From the NCBI GenBank assembly GCA_016937215.1, contig JAFGWI010000004.1, positions 1 through 48,684 of the forward strand: a stretch of DNA of 48,684 nucleotides. The letters run 5' to 3'. The notes beneath the pieces were generated by a model that did not search any database, was not told the origin of the DNA, and worked only from the letters and a program-made list of their open reading frames with translations. The DNA is from Spirochaetales bacterium. GTDB taxonomy: Bacteria > Spirochaetota > Spirochaetia > SZUA-6 > JAFGRV01. Shown here one piece after another: positions 1 to 9,003 of the stretch. Every line of letters begins with the position of its first letter. The stretch's first letter is position 1. The position numbers were made by a program, and so were the translations under genes.

Positions 1-51
1 TAGCAAGTCATTTTTGAAAAAATAACTTGCTATTATTACAATCCTTAACGC
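1..51 (+). repeat. Family A structured repeat, 3' part only
   Basis: This is the right-hand part of the family A element, cut by the window edge. It has the 15-bp hairpin with a GA centre (arms 1-15 and 18-32, one mismatch) followed by a variant of the conserved end, ATCCTTAACGC. The arm sequence is unlike that of other copies, but stem length, GA centre and end match. See the full copy at 5362-5513. Confidence 0.75.
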
Positions 52-70
52 TAAAAATAGTGATTCCTGT

Positions 71-119
71 TTTAGCTAAACAAATACAAAATAAGTTATT
101 TTGTACTTGTTTAGCTAAA
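71..119. repeat. 49-bp near-perfect palindrome
   Basis: Arms 71-94 and 96-119 are reverse complements with a single mismatch around one central base, each outer arm beginning TTTAGCTAAACAA. It lies between two oppositely oriented partial family A repeats. It is not followed by a T run, so it is not an obvious terminator. It could extrude as a cruciform or be the remnant of a mobile element end. Function unknown. Confidence 0.7.
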
Positions 120-138
120 TCGCAATTCGGCTATTAAT

Positions 139-199
139 GCGTTAGGGATAGAAGGCATGGCATGCGATTTTTTCAAAAATCGCATGCCAAAGCGTTTTC
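139..199 (-). repeat. Family A structured repeat, truncated copy
   Basis: In reverse orientation this copy begins GCGTTAGGGAT, then has a perfect 15-bp hairpin (158-172 with 175-189) and the conserved CCAAAGCGTTTT. The second 12-bp hairpin and the distal part found in full copies are missing; the sequence passes directly into a family B fragment at about 203. Confidence 0.75.
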
Positions 200-202
200 T
201 GC

Positions 203-267
203 CGGATAATTAGTTATTAATTTACATTTACCTGCTAATGGCTTATGTCAGGACTTTTAAAATTAGC
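203..267 (-). repeat. Family B repeat fragment
   Basis: The reverse complement aligns by eye with the middle of the full family B copy (about 20218-20287): shared blocks include AAAGTCCTGACA and ATTATCCG in the same order, at roughly 70 percent identity. It is fused directly to a truncated family A copy. The rest of the gap to 432 is AT-rich with no gene. Confidence 0.6.
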
Positions 268-432
268 TATAGTGAATATAGATTTTTTTTTAAAATTATG
301 TTTTAATAAGTGATGACAATATTGATAAATTATATATTTTTATTATTTATTCACAATAATTAGTTAAACAAGTTTAAAATAAAAATAAAACTTATCCATC
401 TATTAGTATTAATAAATTAAAAAAGGAATGCT

Positions 433-2637
433 ATGTCAAGCAAGGAAATTACATTAACTCAAAACTATAAACACAATTTTCAACGCATTTTAGTTGAGTC
501 TTTGAAGCTTTCCGGGGCTAAAGAGGTAATCCTGATATACGGAACCAATGAAACCCTGAAACAGCATCTTCCTGTTAAAGATTGGGATCGAGGTGCCCTT
601 TATGCTCTCCGGTTAAAGGGGATACTCAGCTTTATCGCACCCTATAATTGGCTCAGTACTCGGCAGCAAAAATACTTTCCTGTGCCCAATCATGTTATGA
701 AAAAAAACAGGATTATGGAAAATCAGGGTATTTCGCCTTTTGTTTTAAATCGAAGCGCCCATTTTTATCAGGAAGGTATTTCTGCCATAATGGTTCAGGA
801 TATAAACAAGTCTATTTTCAACACAAAAGAGGAGTTGATTCAAGTTCCTGTGTTTTGTTTTCGGTCACCTGATATAAGCCGCTTTCGTGAGGATATTCAA
901 CTTAATGTACAGGAATTAAGGCGATTGAATCGGAATAATTATCTTTGTTTCCCAATTCCTCGTTTTGGATTACTTTTACTTAACAATGTCCGACAGGATT
1001 TGTTTAACCGAAGCCAGGAGAATGAGCTAAAAGACCTTTTGTCCATACTCACCAAATGGGTGTCCATAGCCTCTACTTCTTATTTTAACCAGATGGGAAA
1101 GTTTATCAGCGAACAGCAACGCATCAGCGACCTTCAGGACATGGAGAATTCCCTAAAATCCAAAGAAAAAAAACTTTTGGAACGAGAAGCTGAGCTTAAA
1201 CGCAAAATGACTGCCATGGACAAGATTACAGTTGAAAAGTATCGCAGTGAATTGTACCGTCAACGCGTTCCTGATGAAGCCAGTATGGCTCGTCAGGTTA
1301 TTGATGAAATGTCCTTTGAAAAGGAATCAACTCTTCAAGGCATGTACAGCCGTACGATGACACATTTTATAAAACGGAAAAAAAATATCAGCACTCTTCA
1401 AAAGCAGTGGGACTCTCTTAATCAAAACATCGAAGAATTGAAAAATATTATCTACAGGGCCACGAGAAAATACCGGAATTTAACCCAATTCCCCTTCTGG
1501 AAAATGATCATACATCGCGTCAATTACCTTGGTCGGCATAAAAAGGAATTCAGCCAGGGGCTTACCTTTGAAATTGATCAAATCATCGGTTTTATGGAAT
1601 ACAGTCTGGCTGCCCAGGCTTTTTTACGAGGCCGAGAGTATGAATGTGAAGGCCCTTGTTATACCAGTTTGATGAAATTATTAAAACTCCTTGAAAGCCT
1701 TCATCAGGAACGATTGAAAAGGCTGGGTATCACCTTTAAGTATAAAAACCACACACCAGTAAATAATATTCGCTTAAAAGGAATCCATCATTTTCATCTT
1801 CAGGAAGATGTTTTTGTTAAATTGATCAAATTTTCCATACAAGGGCTCCAGAATAAATCAAATAAAGCGATTCAGATTGATATCTATTTAAAACTCAACG
1901 GAAAAAACCAGGAATACTTTGAAATTCATTACCGCGACAACGGGCGAGGTATTGCTTATGAAGATAAGGAAAGCTTTTTTAATGATAAAGCGAATCACGA
2001 TGAGAATAATGGTTCCATGGATGATATGGAAAAATCAACACGGTGGTCCATGGGTCCGGCGATCTGGAAACGTGTCACCAGTGCTGGCGGGTCAATCACG
2101 GAAGTAGGAATTCCCCAGGAAGGGGCTCATTTTATACTCTGTTTTGACAAGCTCCAGTCGGAAAACGAAATGGTAGAAAAAGAGCCGGAGTATTTAAAGG
2201 CACAGGCAAAACAATCAGCTGATTCGGATCATCAGCTTTCGGTTCAGGGAAAACGCATGCTGGTCATCGATGATGATATTGGTGTTTTTCTTTACATTTC
2301 TCAGGTTTTTGACGGGGCTTTTCATGTTTCCCATGCCAACACTTCAGAAGAGGCCTGGAACCAGATCCTTGGTTCTGATCCACCGGATATCATAACTCTT
2401 GAACTGGATTTAAAAGCAGCGGAAAAAGGAGAAAAATTGCTTCTTGACCTTAATTCCCGCGGCTATGGCGATAAAATACCTGTTATTATTGTTTCAGGAT
2501 CAGACAGGGTCTATGAAGAGAGCCGTCTGATGAATCTGGGAGCATGGGGTGTGGTGAAAAAACCCATTCGGGCCGGAGAATTACGAGACCGAGTCTATCA
2601 GGTACTTGAACGGCAAAGGCAATTGGTGCATAGCTGA
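433..2637 (+). CDS. Hybrid histidine-kinase-like protein with degenerate receiver
   Basis: A 734-aa soluble protein. Residues about 10-215 form a GAF-like or unknown N-terminal sensor region, followed by charged coiled-coil stretches (about 225-350). A HATPase_c-like region follows: DNGRGI resembles the G1 box, but the usual G2 glycines are replaced and the N box is hard to see. A receiver domain occupies about 607-727. It keeps the acidic pair (IDDD), the SGS and the KKP lysine, but the position of the phospho-acceptor Asp is Glu657 (codon 2401-2403), as in constitutive phospho-mimic variants of other response regulators. No DNA-binding output is present. ATP binding and autophosphorylation are therefore doubtful. 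A plausible reading is a signalling scaffold or a non-phosphorylated regulator. GGAA lies 7 nt before the ATG. It is monocistronic. Confidence 0.8.
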   Translation: MSSKEITLTQNYKHNFQRILVESLKLSGAKEVILIYGTNETLKQHLPVKDWDRGALYALRLKGILSFIAPYNWLSTRQQKYFPVPNHVMKKNRIMENQGISPFVLNRSAHFYQEGISAIMVQDINKSIFNTKEELIQVPVFCFRSPDISRFREDIQLNVQELRRLNRNNYLCFPIPRFGLLLLNNVRQDLFNRSQENELKDLLSILTKWVSIASTSYFNQMGKFISEQQRISDLQDMENSLKSKEKKLLEREAELKRKMTAMDKITVEKYRSELYRQRVPDEASMARQVIDEMSFEKESTLQGMYSRTMTHFIKRKKNISTLQKQWDSLNQNIEELKNIIYRATRKYRNLTQFPFWKMIIHRVNYLGRHKKEFSQGLTFEIDQIIGFMEYSLAAQAFLRGREYECEGPCYTSLMKLLKLLESLHQERLKRLGITFKYKNHTPVNNIRLKGIHHFHLQEDVFVKLIKFSIQGLQNKSNKAIQIDIYLKLNGKNQEYFEIHYRDNGRGIAYEDKESFFNDKANHDENNGSMDDMEKSTRWSMGPAIWKRVTSAGGSITEVGIPQEGAHFILCFDKLQSENEMVEKEPEYLKAQAKQSADSDHQLSVQGKRMLVIDDDIGVFLYISQVFDGAFHVSHANTSEEAWNQILGSDPPDIITLELDLKAAEKGEKLLLDLNSRGYGDKIPVIIVSGSDRVYEESRLMNLGAWGVVKKPIRAGELRDRVYQVLERQRQLVHS

Positions 2638-3235
2638 TGATAATGCTTGATAACATAAAAAAAATTGATTTGCTTCAATTGGCATTCAATCTCTCGTTTT
2701 TCTGAATCGATGACCCCTGGTGCTGCTGAATCGGGAACAAGGACAAGAAGCTGTCTGTTCTTTTAGGGTCAAAAAGTTTTCTATACAACTGTTTATTATG
2801 CATATAAGCAAGATTAAATAATTGTTAATAACAACAGGCAGGCAGATAAAAGCGATGACAAAATCATGAAATATAGGAAAATTTTCCCGCGAAAAAATGA
2901 AAAACCGGGAATAAGGTCTTTATCTATTTGAAACAAATATTGTATAAATAAAAGGTCGAGTTTTTTTTGCCTACATCCTTGTAGGTTTGAAATAAAATTG
3001 TAAGATTATTTTAAAAATCAGGCTTAATTGGCTATAATATTAACCATAGATTCATTATACTTAAGCTATCAAATGATCAGTGGTCATTTGACTATAAGAA
3101 TTTATCAAAACAGGGCATTTTCATTTATTGAAGTGCATCAATCATTTCTTCTTGAATGAAAATTACCATTGTTTATTTGAAATGTAATCAACAAAACTAT
3201 AATTTTGAAACAAATACTGTTGCGGGGGATTTTTT
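2638..3235. other. 598-bp AT-rich gap upstream of pta
   Basis: No gene seen. It holds a perfect inverted repeat, TCAAATGA (3069-3076) and TCATTTGA (3084-3091), with a 7-nt spacer, about 145 bp before the pta start, which could be an operator. A 6-bp hairpin, CCTACA/TGTAGG, lies near 2970. No convincing sigma-70 promoter was identified. Confidence 0.4.
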
Positions 3236-5338
3236 GTGAAAAAGAAATTGTTTATAGCTTCAACCGAAGAGGGCAGCGGGAAAAGTCTTGTGACTATCGG
3301 TTTAATCAATGCTTTGCGGAGTATTGCTCCCAAGGTCGGCTATATGAAACCTGTCGGCCGCCTTAATGGCAAAGACAGTGAACCAGATGAGGATGCCATT
3401 CTTATAAAAGAATTATTCAAGCTGGACGATGATCCGGCTGATATGAATCCTGTAAGTATTGGAGACAACCAGGATGACAAAAACCTCTTTTTTGAACGTA
3501 TTTTCAGCGCTTATAATAAATTATCCAGTAAGCACGACGTAATTGTTCTTGAAGGAACCGATTATACCAGTGCTGTTTCAGCCCTGGAATTTGACATCAA
3601 CGCTGAACTGGCCCAAACCATGGCCGCGCCGGTTTTACTGGTTGCCAATGGTTACCAGAAACCGATAAGCCACATCATCGAATCGATTGTTGAAAGTGTT
3701 TTATCCTTTAAAAAGCATGGCTGCCGTGTACTCAGCGTAATCATAAATCGCTTTTCATCTGAAAATCTTGAAGCAGACACCGAAGCTATAAAAGCGGCAT
3801 TAAAAGCCAAGAAAATCAATTTCGGCGGTATTTTATTGTGTAATCCTATTCTTTCCGGCCCCCGATTAAAAGAAGTGATAGATACACTTCAAGCTCAATT
3901 GGTTTTTCAAGGCGATGATTTATCAAGGGTTGTCACCGATGTAAAGGTTTTGGCCATGACCTCGGAAAATGCCCTGAGCTACATGAAGAACCAGGATGGT
4001 TGCCTTCTCATCACACCTGGCGACAGAATCGAGCATATCTTTGCCATATTAATTGCCCAGAAATCTGCTTTTTATCCCATTTTTTCCGGTCTTATTCTGA
4101 CCGGCGGTATCAAACCCTCGGAAAACGTTATGCAGTTAATCGAAGGGCTTCAGGATATTGGAATATCCATTCTAAGCGTACCTGACGATACCTATCAGGC
4201 TGCCTTGAAAATTAACCAGATAAACGGAAAACTACGTTCCGATGACAGGGAAAAAATCGATATAGTGAACCGCATGGTAGAAAATTATATTGATGTCAAA
4301 CGCTTGTATCAGGAACTTGGAGAAATTCAGACCGATATCATTACACCCCAGATGTTTATTTACCGTATCATGGAAATGGCACGAAATAATCAGCAAAGGA
4401 TTGCTTTGCCTGAAGGAGAAGAGCCTCGAATCATTACAGCAGCCTTTGAATCAGTTAAGAAAGGCATCTGTCAACCTATACTTTTGGGCAATTCCCATAT
4501 CATCGAAGAGCAGGCAGCCAAGCTTAAAATCCCCCTGGATAAAATTACCATTATTGATCCCAAAACTGCTGATCCCGCTCAGATCAAGGAATTTGCCGAC
4601 GATTATTACGAATTGAGAAAGCACAAAGGTGTTACTCTGGAAATGGCCAATGAGGTAATGCTCGATCCTGTCCATTTCGCGACCATGATGGTGTATAAAG
4701 ACATGGCTGATGGTTTTGTTTCAGGAGCAATCCATTCTACCGCGGATACATTAATCCCTGTATTGCGAATTATAAAGACCAAGCCTAGGGTTTCCCTGGC
4801 CTCCAGCGTGTTTTTCATGTGCATGCCCGACCGTGTTTTGGTATATGGCGACTGCGCCCTTGTTGAAAATCCCGATGCCAATCAATTGGCTGATATTGCC
4901 ATTTCCAGCGCTGAAACCGCAGTGGCCTTTGGAATCAAACCCTATGTGGCCATGCTTTCCTATTCTACCGGAACATCAGGTAGAGGCAAGGACGTGGACA
5001 AGATCCGGGAAGCCACTGAAATTGCCCGTCAAAAACGGCCCGACCTGATGTTTGAAGGTCCGATACAGTATGACGCTGCGACCAGTGAGGAAGTGGCCAA
5101 GGTCAAACTCAAGAACAGCCAGGTCGCGGGTAAAGCCTCTGTTTACATCTTCCCGGACCTGAATGCCGGAAACACGGCTTATAAAGCGGTTCAGCGCTCG
5201 GCAAATGTACCTGCCATTGGTCCGGTCATGCAAGGGCTTAAAAAACCGGCCAACGATTTAAGCCGGGGAGCAACGGTTACAGACATCCTGTACACCATGG
5301 CGGTGACAGCAGTTCAGGCTATAAGTAACCGAAAATAA
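3236..5338 (+). CDS. pta: Phosphate acetyltransferase, long three-domain type
   Basis: Converts acetyl-CoA and phosphate to acetyl phosphate and CoA in the cytoplasm, normally paired with acetate kinase. At 700 aa it is the long form, as in E. coli (about 714). The N-terminal dethiobiotin-synthetase-like P-loop domain begins with EEGSGKS (residues 11-17). A DRTGG-like regulatory domain follows (about 210-340). The catalytic PTA_PTB domain (about 375-700) starts at MARNNQQRIALPEGEE and contains the family motifs SYSTGTSG and NAGNTAYK. Start codon is GTG, chosen because of a GGGGGA ribosome site 5-6 nt upstream. No ackA is adjacent in this window. It implies acetate overflow or fermentative energy metabolism. 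Confidence 0.95.
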   Translation: MKKKLFIASTEEGSGKSLVTIGLINALRSIAPKVGYMKPVGRLNGKDSEPDEDAILIKELFKLDDDPADMNPVSIGDNQDDKNLFFERIFSAYNKLSSKHDVIVLEGTDYTSAVSALEFDINAELAQTMAAPVLLVANGYQKPISHIIESIVESVLSFKKHGCRVLSVIINRFSSENLEADTEAIKAALKAKKINFGGILLCNPILSGPRLKEVIDTLQAQLVFQGDDLSRVVTDVKVLAMTSENALSYMKNQDGCLLITPGDRIEHIFAILIAQKSAFYPIFSGLILTGGIKPSENVMQLIEGLQDIGISILSVPDDTYQAALKINQINGKLRSDDREKIDIVNRMVENYIDVKRLYQELGEIQTDIITPQMFIYRIMEMARNNQQRIALPEGEEPRIITAAFESVKKGICQPILLGNSHIIEEQAAKLKIPLDKITIIDPKTADPAQIKEFADDYYELRKHKGVTLEMANEVMLDPVHFATMMVYKDMADGFVSGAIHSTADTLIPVLRIIKTKPRVSLASSVFFMCMPDRVLVYGDCALVENPDANQLADIAISSAETAVAFGIKPYVAMLSYSTGTSGRGKDVDKIREATEIARQKRPDLMFEGPIQYDAATSEEVAKVKLKNSQVAGKASVYIFPDLNAGNTAYKAVQRSANVPAIGPVMQGLKKPANDLSRGATVTDILYTMAVTAVQAISNRK

Positions 5339-5361
5339 CTTTTACCTTATTGCTCATTTTT

Positions 5362-5513
5362 GGGCGTTACCTGCTGCCCAGGGGCATGGCAGGCCGGGCT
5401 TTCTGCCACGCCGCTAGCGCTTTGAAGGTTTTGACGCTGAAATAATCAGCGTCAAAACGCTTTGGCTGTCCATTTTTGAAAAAATGGACAGCCATGGCTC
5501 CAATCCCTAACGC
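5362..5513 (+). repeat. Family A structured repeat, full copy 1
   Basis: It starts GGGCGTTACCTGC and ends ATCCCTAACGC. It folds into three hairpins in order: CCTGC/GCAGG near the left end with a CCGGGCT tail; a perfect 12-bp stem with 5-nt loop (5429-5440 with 5446-5457); and a perfect 15-bp stem with GA centre (5463-5477 with 5480-5494). Conserved linkers are GAAGG before the 12-bp stem and ACGCTTTG after it. A similar GGGCGTTACC...CCCTAACGC repeat is, from memory, common in Bacteroidetes genomes; not verified. Confidence 0.85.
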
Positions 5514-5632
5514 GTAAAACGCAGCAGGCAAGGAAGAAACACAAATAAAAATGCATAATTTCAAACCCCAAAAAAACCAGCTTCTACCCATGGCGAGAAA
5601 ATCAGGAACAGGCGGAATTATTCACGGTTTTC

Positions 5633-6595
5633 TTATAATCGGTAATTGATTTTATTTTTAAACCCAGCATCAAAGGCAAAACTGAGTTTTAGAATTTTTT
5701 CAGGGCAGCTATCCTTACAGCTCTGGCATAAAGTGCAATCCGATGACAAAACCCTTTTTCCTTCTTTAATGTAGCGGCTAACCTGAATATCCATGGGGCA
5801 TACTTTTTCGCATGTTCCGCAGGATGTGCATTTTTTGCTCTCTCCTTTAATTTTAATCAGGGAAAAAGGCGAGCCCAATTTTAAAAATACGGTAATGGGG
5901 CAAAGATACTTGCAAAAAGCCCGGTTGTCCCGTAAAACAAAAGCCATGATAATGGCAGCAGCATAATAAATTACATTACCAGCAAGAAACCAGAGCAAAC
6001 TGATTTGTGAATTGTAGGCAATCTGGCCAGGGGTTCTGCTTTGAAAATAACTGAAGTGGTTATAACCCAAAGTAAACCAGGCAACCAGAACAAAGGCAAG
6101 GGAAAGAAAAAAATGGATATAACGAAGTCTTCCGAGTTTTGGTATTCGCCCATTGTTTCGTTTAAAAGGCAATACATCCAGCACCATGGCTGTCCAGCAA
6201 GCCCATCCGCAATAGATTCGTCCAATTACCGGTGTGCCAAGGATTTTGGCAATCAGGTAATGCATCAAAGGTGCTGTCATCACTCCGTATAAAATTTCAA
6301 ACCAAAAACCCTCGATTTGAATATTTTGTCTTGCAACAATACCAAGAAAGACAAACAAATAAATTCCCACCATGAACTGTGTCAGTTTTCGGCCAAGGGC
6401 TTTTTTCTTCCGCGGCAAAATCTGGTAAAGGGTCATTCCCAATCCAAAGGCCAGTCCGATATAACCGAAGTTAATCAGAAAAAAGATATTCTTTTCAGGG
6501 TTCATGGCAAAAAGCGCGATTGCCAAGGTCCAGAAAACCAAGGTGAAAAACAGATTCACAATAATACCTTTTACATTTACCTTGTCACTTTTCAT
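5633..6595 (-). CDS. NapH/MauN-type polyferredoxin membrane protein
   Basis: A 320-aa inner-membrane iron-sulfur protein, probably carrying electrons from the quinone pool or cytoplasm to a redox partner. Several hydrophobic segments span about residues 10-230. The cytosolic motifs of the family are present: CGWAC between membrane segments, CKYLCP, then two 4Fe-4S sites, CTSCGTCEKVCP and CTLCQSCKDSCP, near the C-terminus. This matches NapH/YccM/RdxA-like proteins. No nap, nos or nqr partner is adjacent, so the pathway is unknown. It is read leftward, 86 bp after the membrane protein gene at 6682-8256, and may share its transcript. GGAG precedes the ATG. Confidence 0.85.
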   Translation of the reverse strand: MKSDKVNVKGIIVNLFFTLVFWTLAIALFAMNPEKNIFFLINFGYIGLAFGLGMTLYQILPRKKKALGRKLTQFMVGIYLFVFLGIVARQNIQIEGFWFEILYGVMTAPLMHYLIAKILGTPVIGRIYCGWACWTAMVLDVLPFKRNNGRIPKLGRLRYIHFFLSLAFVLVAWFTLGYNHFSYFQSRTPGQIAYNSQISLLWFLAGNVIYYAAAIIMAFVLRDNRAFCKYLCPITVFLKLGSPFSLIKIKGESKKCTSCGTCEKVCPMDIQVSRYIKEGKRVLSSDCTLCQSCKDSCPEKILKLSFAFDAGFKNKINYRL

Positions 6596-6681
6596 AGGCT
6601 CCAGCTTTTATAATTTGATTCACCCTATTTAACAGTCTTAAGTCTATTCGATATATAAAAAATTTCCAAGTGTTTATGGTT

Positions 6682-8256
6682 TTAAAGTGAATCCCGGTCA
6701 AACTCTAGGATATAAACACCATGCCCATCGCTGAAAACCTCATGAAAATTGTCCAGAAAGAATTTCAGCCGTTCCGGCGACATATCACTTTTTTCGATGC
6801 AAAAATAGACGAGGTCGTATCTTTTTACTAGGCTCTTTATGTCGTTAACCGAAGCTCGTTGAATAATGAAATTCTTATCAGAGAAACGCTGGTCTACATT
6901 CACATTGTAATTCATGTAAAAAGGCATGGTTGCCAATACCGGTCGTCCGCTGTAGGATTGAATATCATAATAGGACATAATTACATTGCTGCTCATTATA
7001 ACCGCATCCTTGGGTGTGTTTTCATTAATCCACTTCACATAGACAGGGCAATAGTAAACATCTGGGGAATAGCTCATGAAAAATTTTGAGTATTGCACAG
7101 GCATGGCCATTATTCCAGGCAATGCGAACAAAGCCAGTAAAATGTATTTTAAAAAATTAAAACGGTTTTTTGAAACATACTGAAAAATCAACCAGAAACC
7201 CAAAACGATCATCGGAAGAGCAAAAAGCTGAAAAAACCATTGGAATTCATGGGGAATAAGCACCGGAAAACTAGCCAGTCCCCTGGCCCAGAGGGGCCCT
7301 CGTTCGCCTAAAAAACGAATATAACCCGGAAGCTGTCCTAAAGTAACAAGAGCCAGAATAATCAATAATAAACGGTATTGGGAGCGATGAAAGCGGCGAA
7401 TCGCGTAAATAATCCCTGTTATAAGAAAAACAACGGTCAAAGGAAATAAAATCACATTCGGAATAAAAAGGGCAAACTCGGGGTCCATTAGTTCAATTGC
7501 CAGGTGTGTGAGGGGCGATGGATTCAATTTGGCCCTGAAAAGATTCGGTATCCAATAGGGTGCCCAGACAATAACAGGAATAACCAGAGCGGCCAAAAAG
7601 GATTTCCATTTATCAAAGTGTTTGTAAACCAATATATCCAGGCTGATGAAAATAAACAGGCTGCCATAGAGTATGAGCCCGGAAAGCGAGTGATGAAGCA
7701 ATGCCAAACCGGTTAATAGGCCCAAAATTGTCGATCCCAAAAGGGGCATGCCTTTTTTGTGCAGCTTTGAAAAATAGAGCAGCACAGCGAGCATAACAGC
7801 CACTCCGTGAACAGATGTCAGCACCATGGAAAAGAAATGGGTATTGACCCAAGGCATAATCACCATCAAGAGGCTGCTGAAGAAGGCCATTCTTTTACCC
7901 AATAGCTCGGCTATTAGAAGATAAAAAAGAATCGGAATGGCAAGATTGGCTAGAAAAACCGAATAAGCGTAAATAGTAAATACACTTAATCCTGTAATCC
8001 TGGAAATAAGGGCCATGATCAGGGGATTGAGGGGAGGGTACCAAATATATTCACCCTTTATTGTTGGGTCCTCAAAGATTGGCCGGCCGTTCATTACTCC
8101 TGTGGCATAGGCAATATCGCGATAGATATCAGAAGTCATGGGACGGTTTTTTTGAACATTTGGTCCTATCAGAACAATATACAATATAAGGGTCAGTAAA
8201 ATAATGCCCACAAGGGGGCCGTATTTTTTAGCAAAGGAAAGAAGTGTTTGATTCAT
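6682..8256 (-). CDS. Polytopic GT-C-like membrane glycosyltransferase
   Basis: A 524-aa protein with about 10-12 transmembrane helices and a short C-terminal extramembrane domain (about 410-524). The first external loop carries acidic residues in SDIYRD followed by GEYIWYPPLNPL. This layout resembles the catalytic loop of GT-C glycosyltransferases (GT39/GT83-like), which use polyprenyl-phosphate sugars on the outer face of the inner membrane. I see no more specific signature, so substrate and exact family are unassigned; a non-enzymatic membrane protein remains possible. AGGA lies 7 nt before the ATG. It is transcribed toward the polyferredoxin gene. Confidence 0.65.
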   Translation of the reverse strand: MNQTLLSFAKKYGPLVGIILLTLILYIVLIGPNVQKNRPMTSDIYRDIAYATGVMNGRPIFEDPTIKGEYIWYPPLNPLIMALISRITGLSVFTIYAYSVFLANLAIPILFYLLIAELLGKRMAFFSSLLMVIMPWVNTHFFSMVLTSVHGVAVMLAVLLYFSKLHKKGMPLLGSTILGLLTGLALLHHSLSGLILYGSLFIFISLDILVYKHFDKWKSFLAALVIPVIVWAPYWIPNLFRAKLNPSPLTHLAIELMDPEFALFIPNVILFPLTVVFLITGIIYAIRRFHRSQYRLLLIILALVTLGQLPGYIRFLGERGPLWARGLASFPVLIPHEFQWFFQLFALPMIVLGFWLIFQYVSKNRFNFLKYILLALFALPGIMAMPVQYSKFFMSYSPDVYYCPVYVKWINENTPKDAVIMSSNVIMSYYDIQSYSGRPVLATMPFYMNYNVNVDQRFSDKNFIIQRASVNDIKSLVKRYDLVYFCIEKSDMSPERLKFFLDNFHEVFSDGHGVYILEFDRDSL

Positions 8257-9003
8257 AATAATCCTGTCCGGGCCAATTTACGAATAAGATTTATGTAAGT
8301 GTAAAATAACAGGGCTACATTGTCAATATTGATGGTTTTCAGCCTAGCTTTTTCAAAAGCACGGTTAATTTTGTAGGACCTGCCAGGCGCGCTCAATGGC
8401 CTTTAAAAAAGGGGGGAGCATTAAAAGAATAATGTTTCAATCACTTGTCATTCTGAGGAGGAACGACGAGGGCCTGGTCGTAAACGCTCCGCGTTTACTG
8501 CTTGGTGACGTGAATCCTCATTGGGATTCACTATAATCAATCTGACAATCATGGGCAAGCAATCGCATTATAATTTTTATAGTTGTTTTGTCACTCTGAG
8601 CTATCACCCGACGTCATTCTGAGCAAAGCGAAGAATCTCATTTGGCATAGATCAATTGTATTCACAAACAAAAGCCCCAAATCAGGCGAGATTTTTTCCG
8701 GACGCATAATTGGTTAAAAACCCTTACAGTGATTGTTGCACGGTCCTCAAATGCGTTTTGTCAGAGAGATAGTAGCAAAAGAGATCGTGGTGATACATCC
8801 TTTGCACAATGCAACATTTTCTGGCGCAACAAAATGAAGGCAGCCAGTGAGTGGAAAAAACGAGAAACAGTTTATTGCAGAAACCGATAAATCAGGGATT
8901 AACCGTCATTTAAAAAATCAACCAGATTATCATTGGATAATTGAAAAGTTCAGTGTCAATTTCATGAGTCCTGACCTGATCTCGGGTACATAAGAGTTAT
9001 GGA
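8257..9003. other. 747-bp gap with CATTCTGAG-type repeats
   Basis: No gene is recognised. The middle (8446-8650) carries two pieces of the widespread GTCATTCTGAG repeat. The remainder (8651-9003) has no open frame of useful length and no recognisable structure; it might be decayed coding sequence but nothing supports this. Confidence 0.45.
8446..8650. repeat. Pair of GTCATTCTGAG-type dispersed repeats
   Basis: TGTCATTCTGAGGAG occurs near 8446 and CGTCATTCTGAGCAAAGCGA with AAGAATCTC at about 8611-8640; a degenerate TCACTCTGAGC lies at about 8590. The consensus GTCATTCTGAGCGAAGCGAA... is a known intergenic repeat in many bacterial phyla. Between them, CGTAAACGC/GCGTTTAC and GTGAATCC/GGATTCAC form hairpins. 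Confidence 0.65.

Noticed and set aside
2970..2985. Terminator after the hybrid kinase gene
   Set aside because: The 6-bp CCTACA/TGTAGG stem is over 300 bp beyond the stop and has no T run after it.
5362..5513. Integron attC site
   Set aside because: The hairpins and GCGTTAGGG ends superficially recall attC, but the core sites do not fit RYYYAAC/GTTRRRY, the stems are perfect rather than carrying extrahelical bases, and no integrase or cassette array is present.
5367..5591. Minus-strand 74-codon open frame
   Set aside because: It lies inside the family A repeat, has no ribosome site and its hydrophobic sequence is explained by the stem sequences.
8651..9003. Decayed gene
   Set aside because: No frame shows a recognisable protein fragment; kept as unassigned gap.
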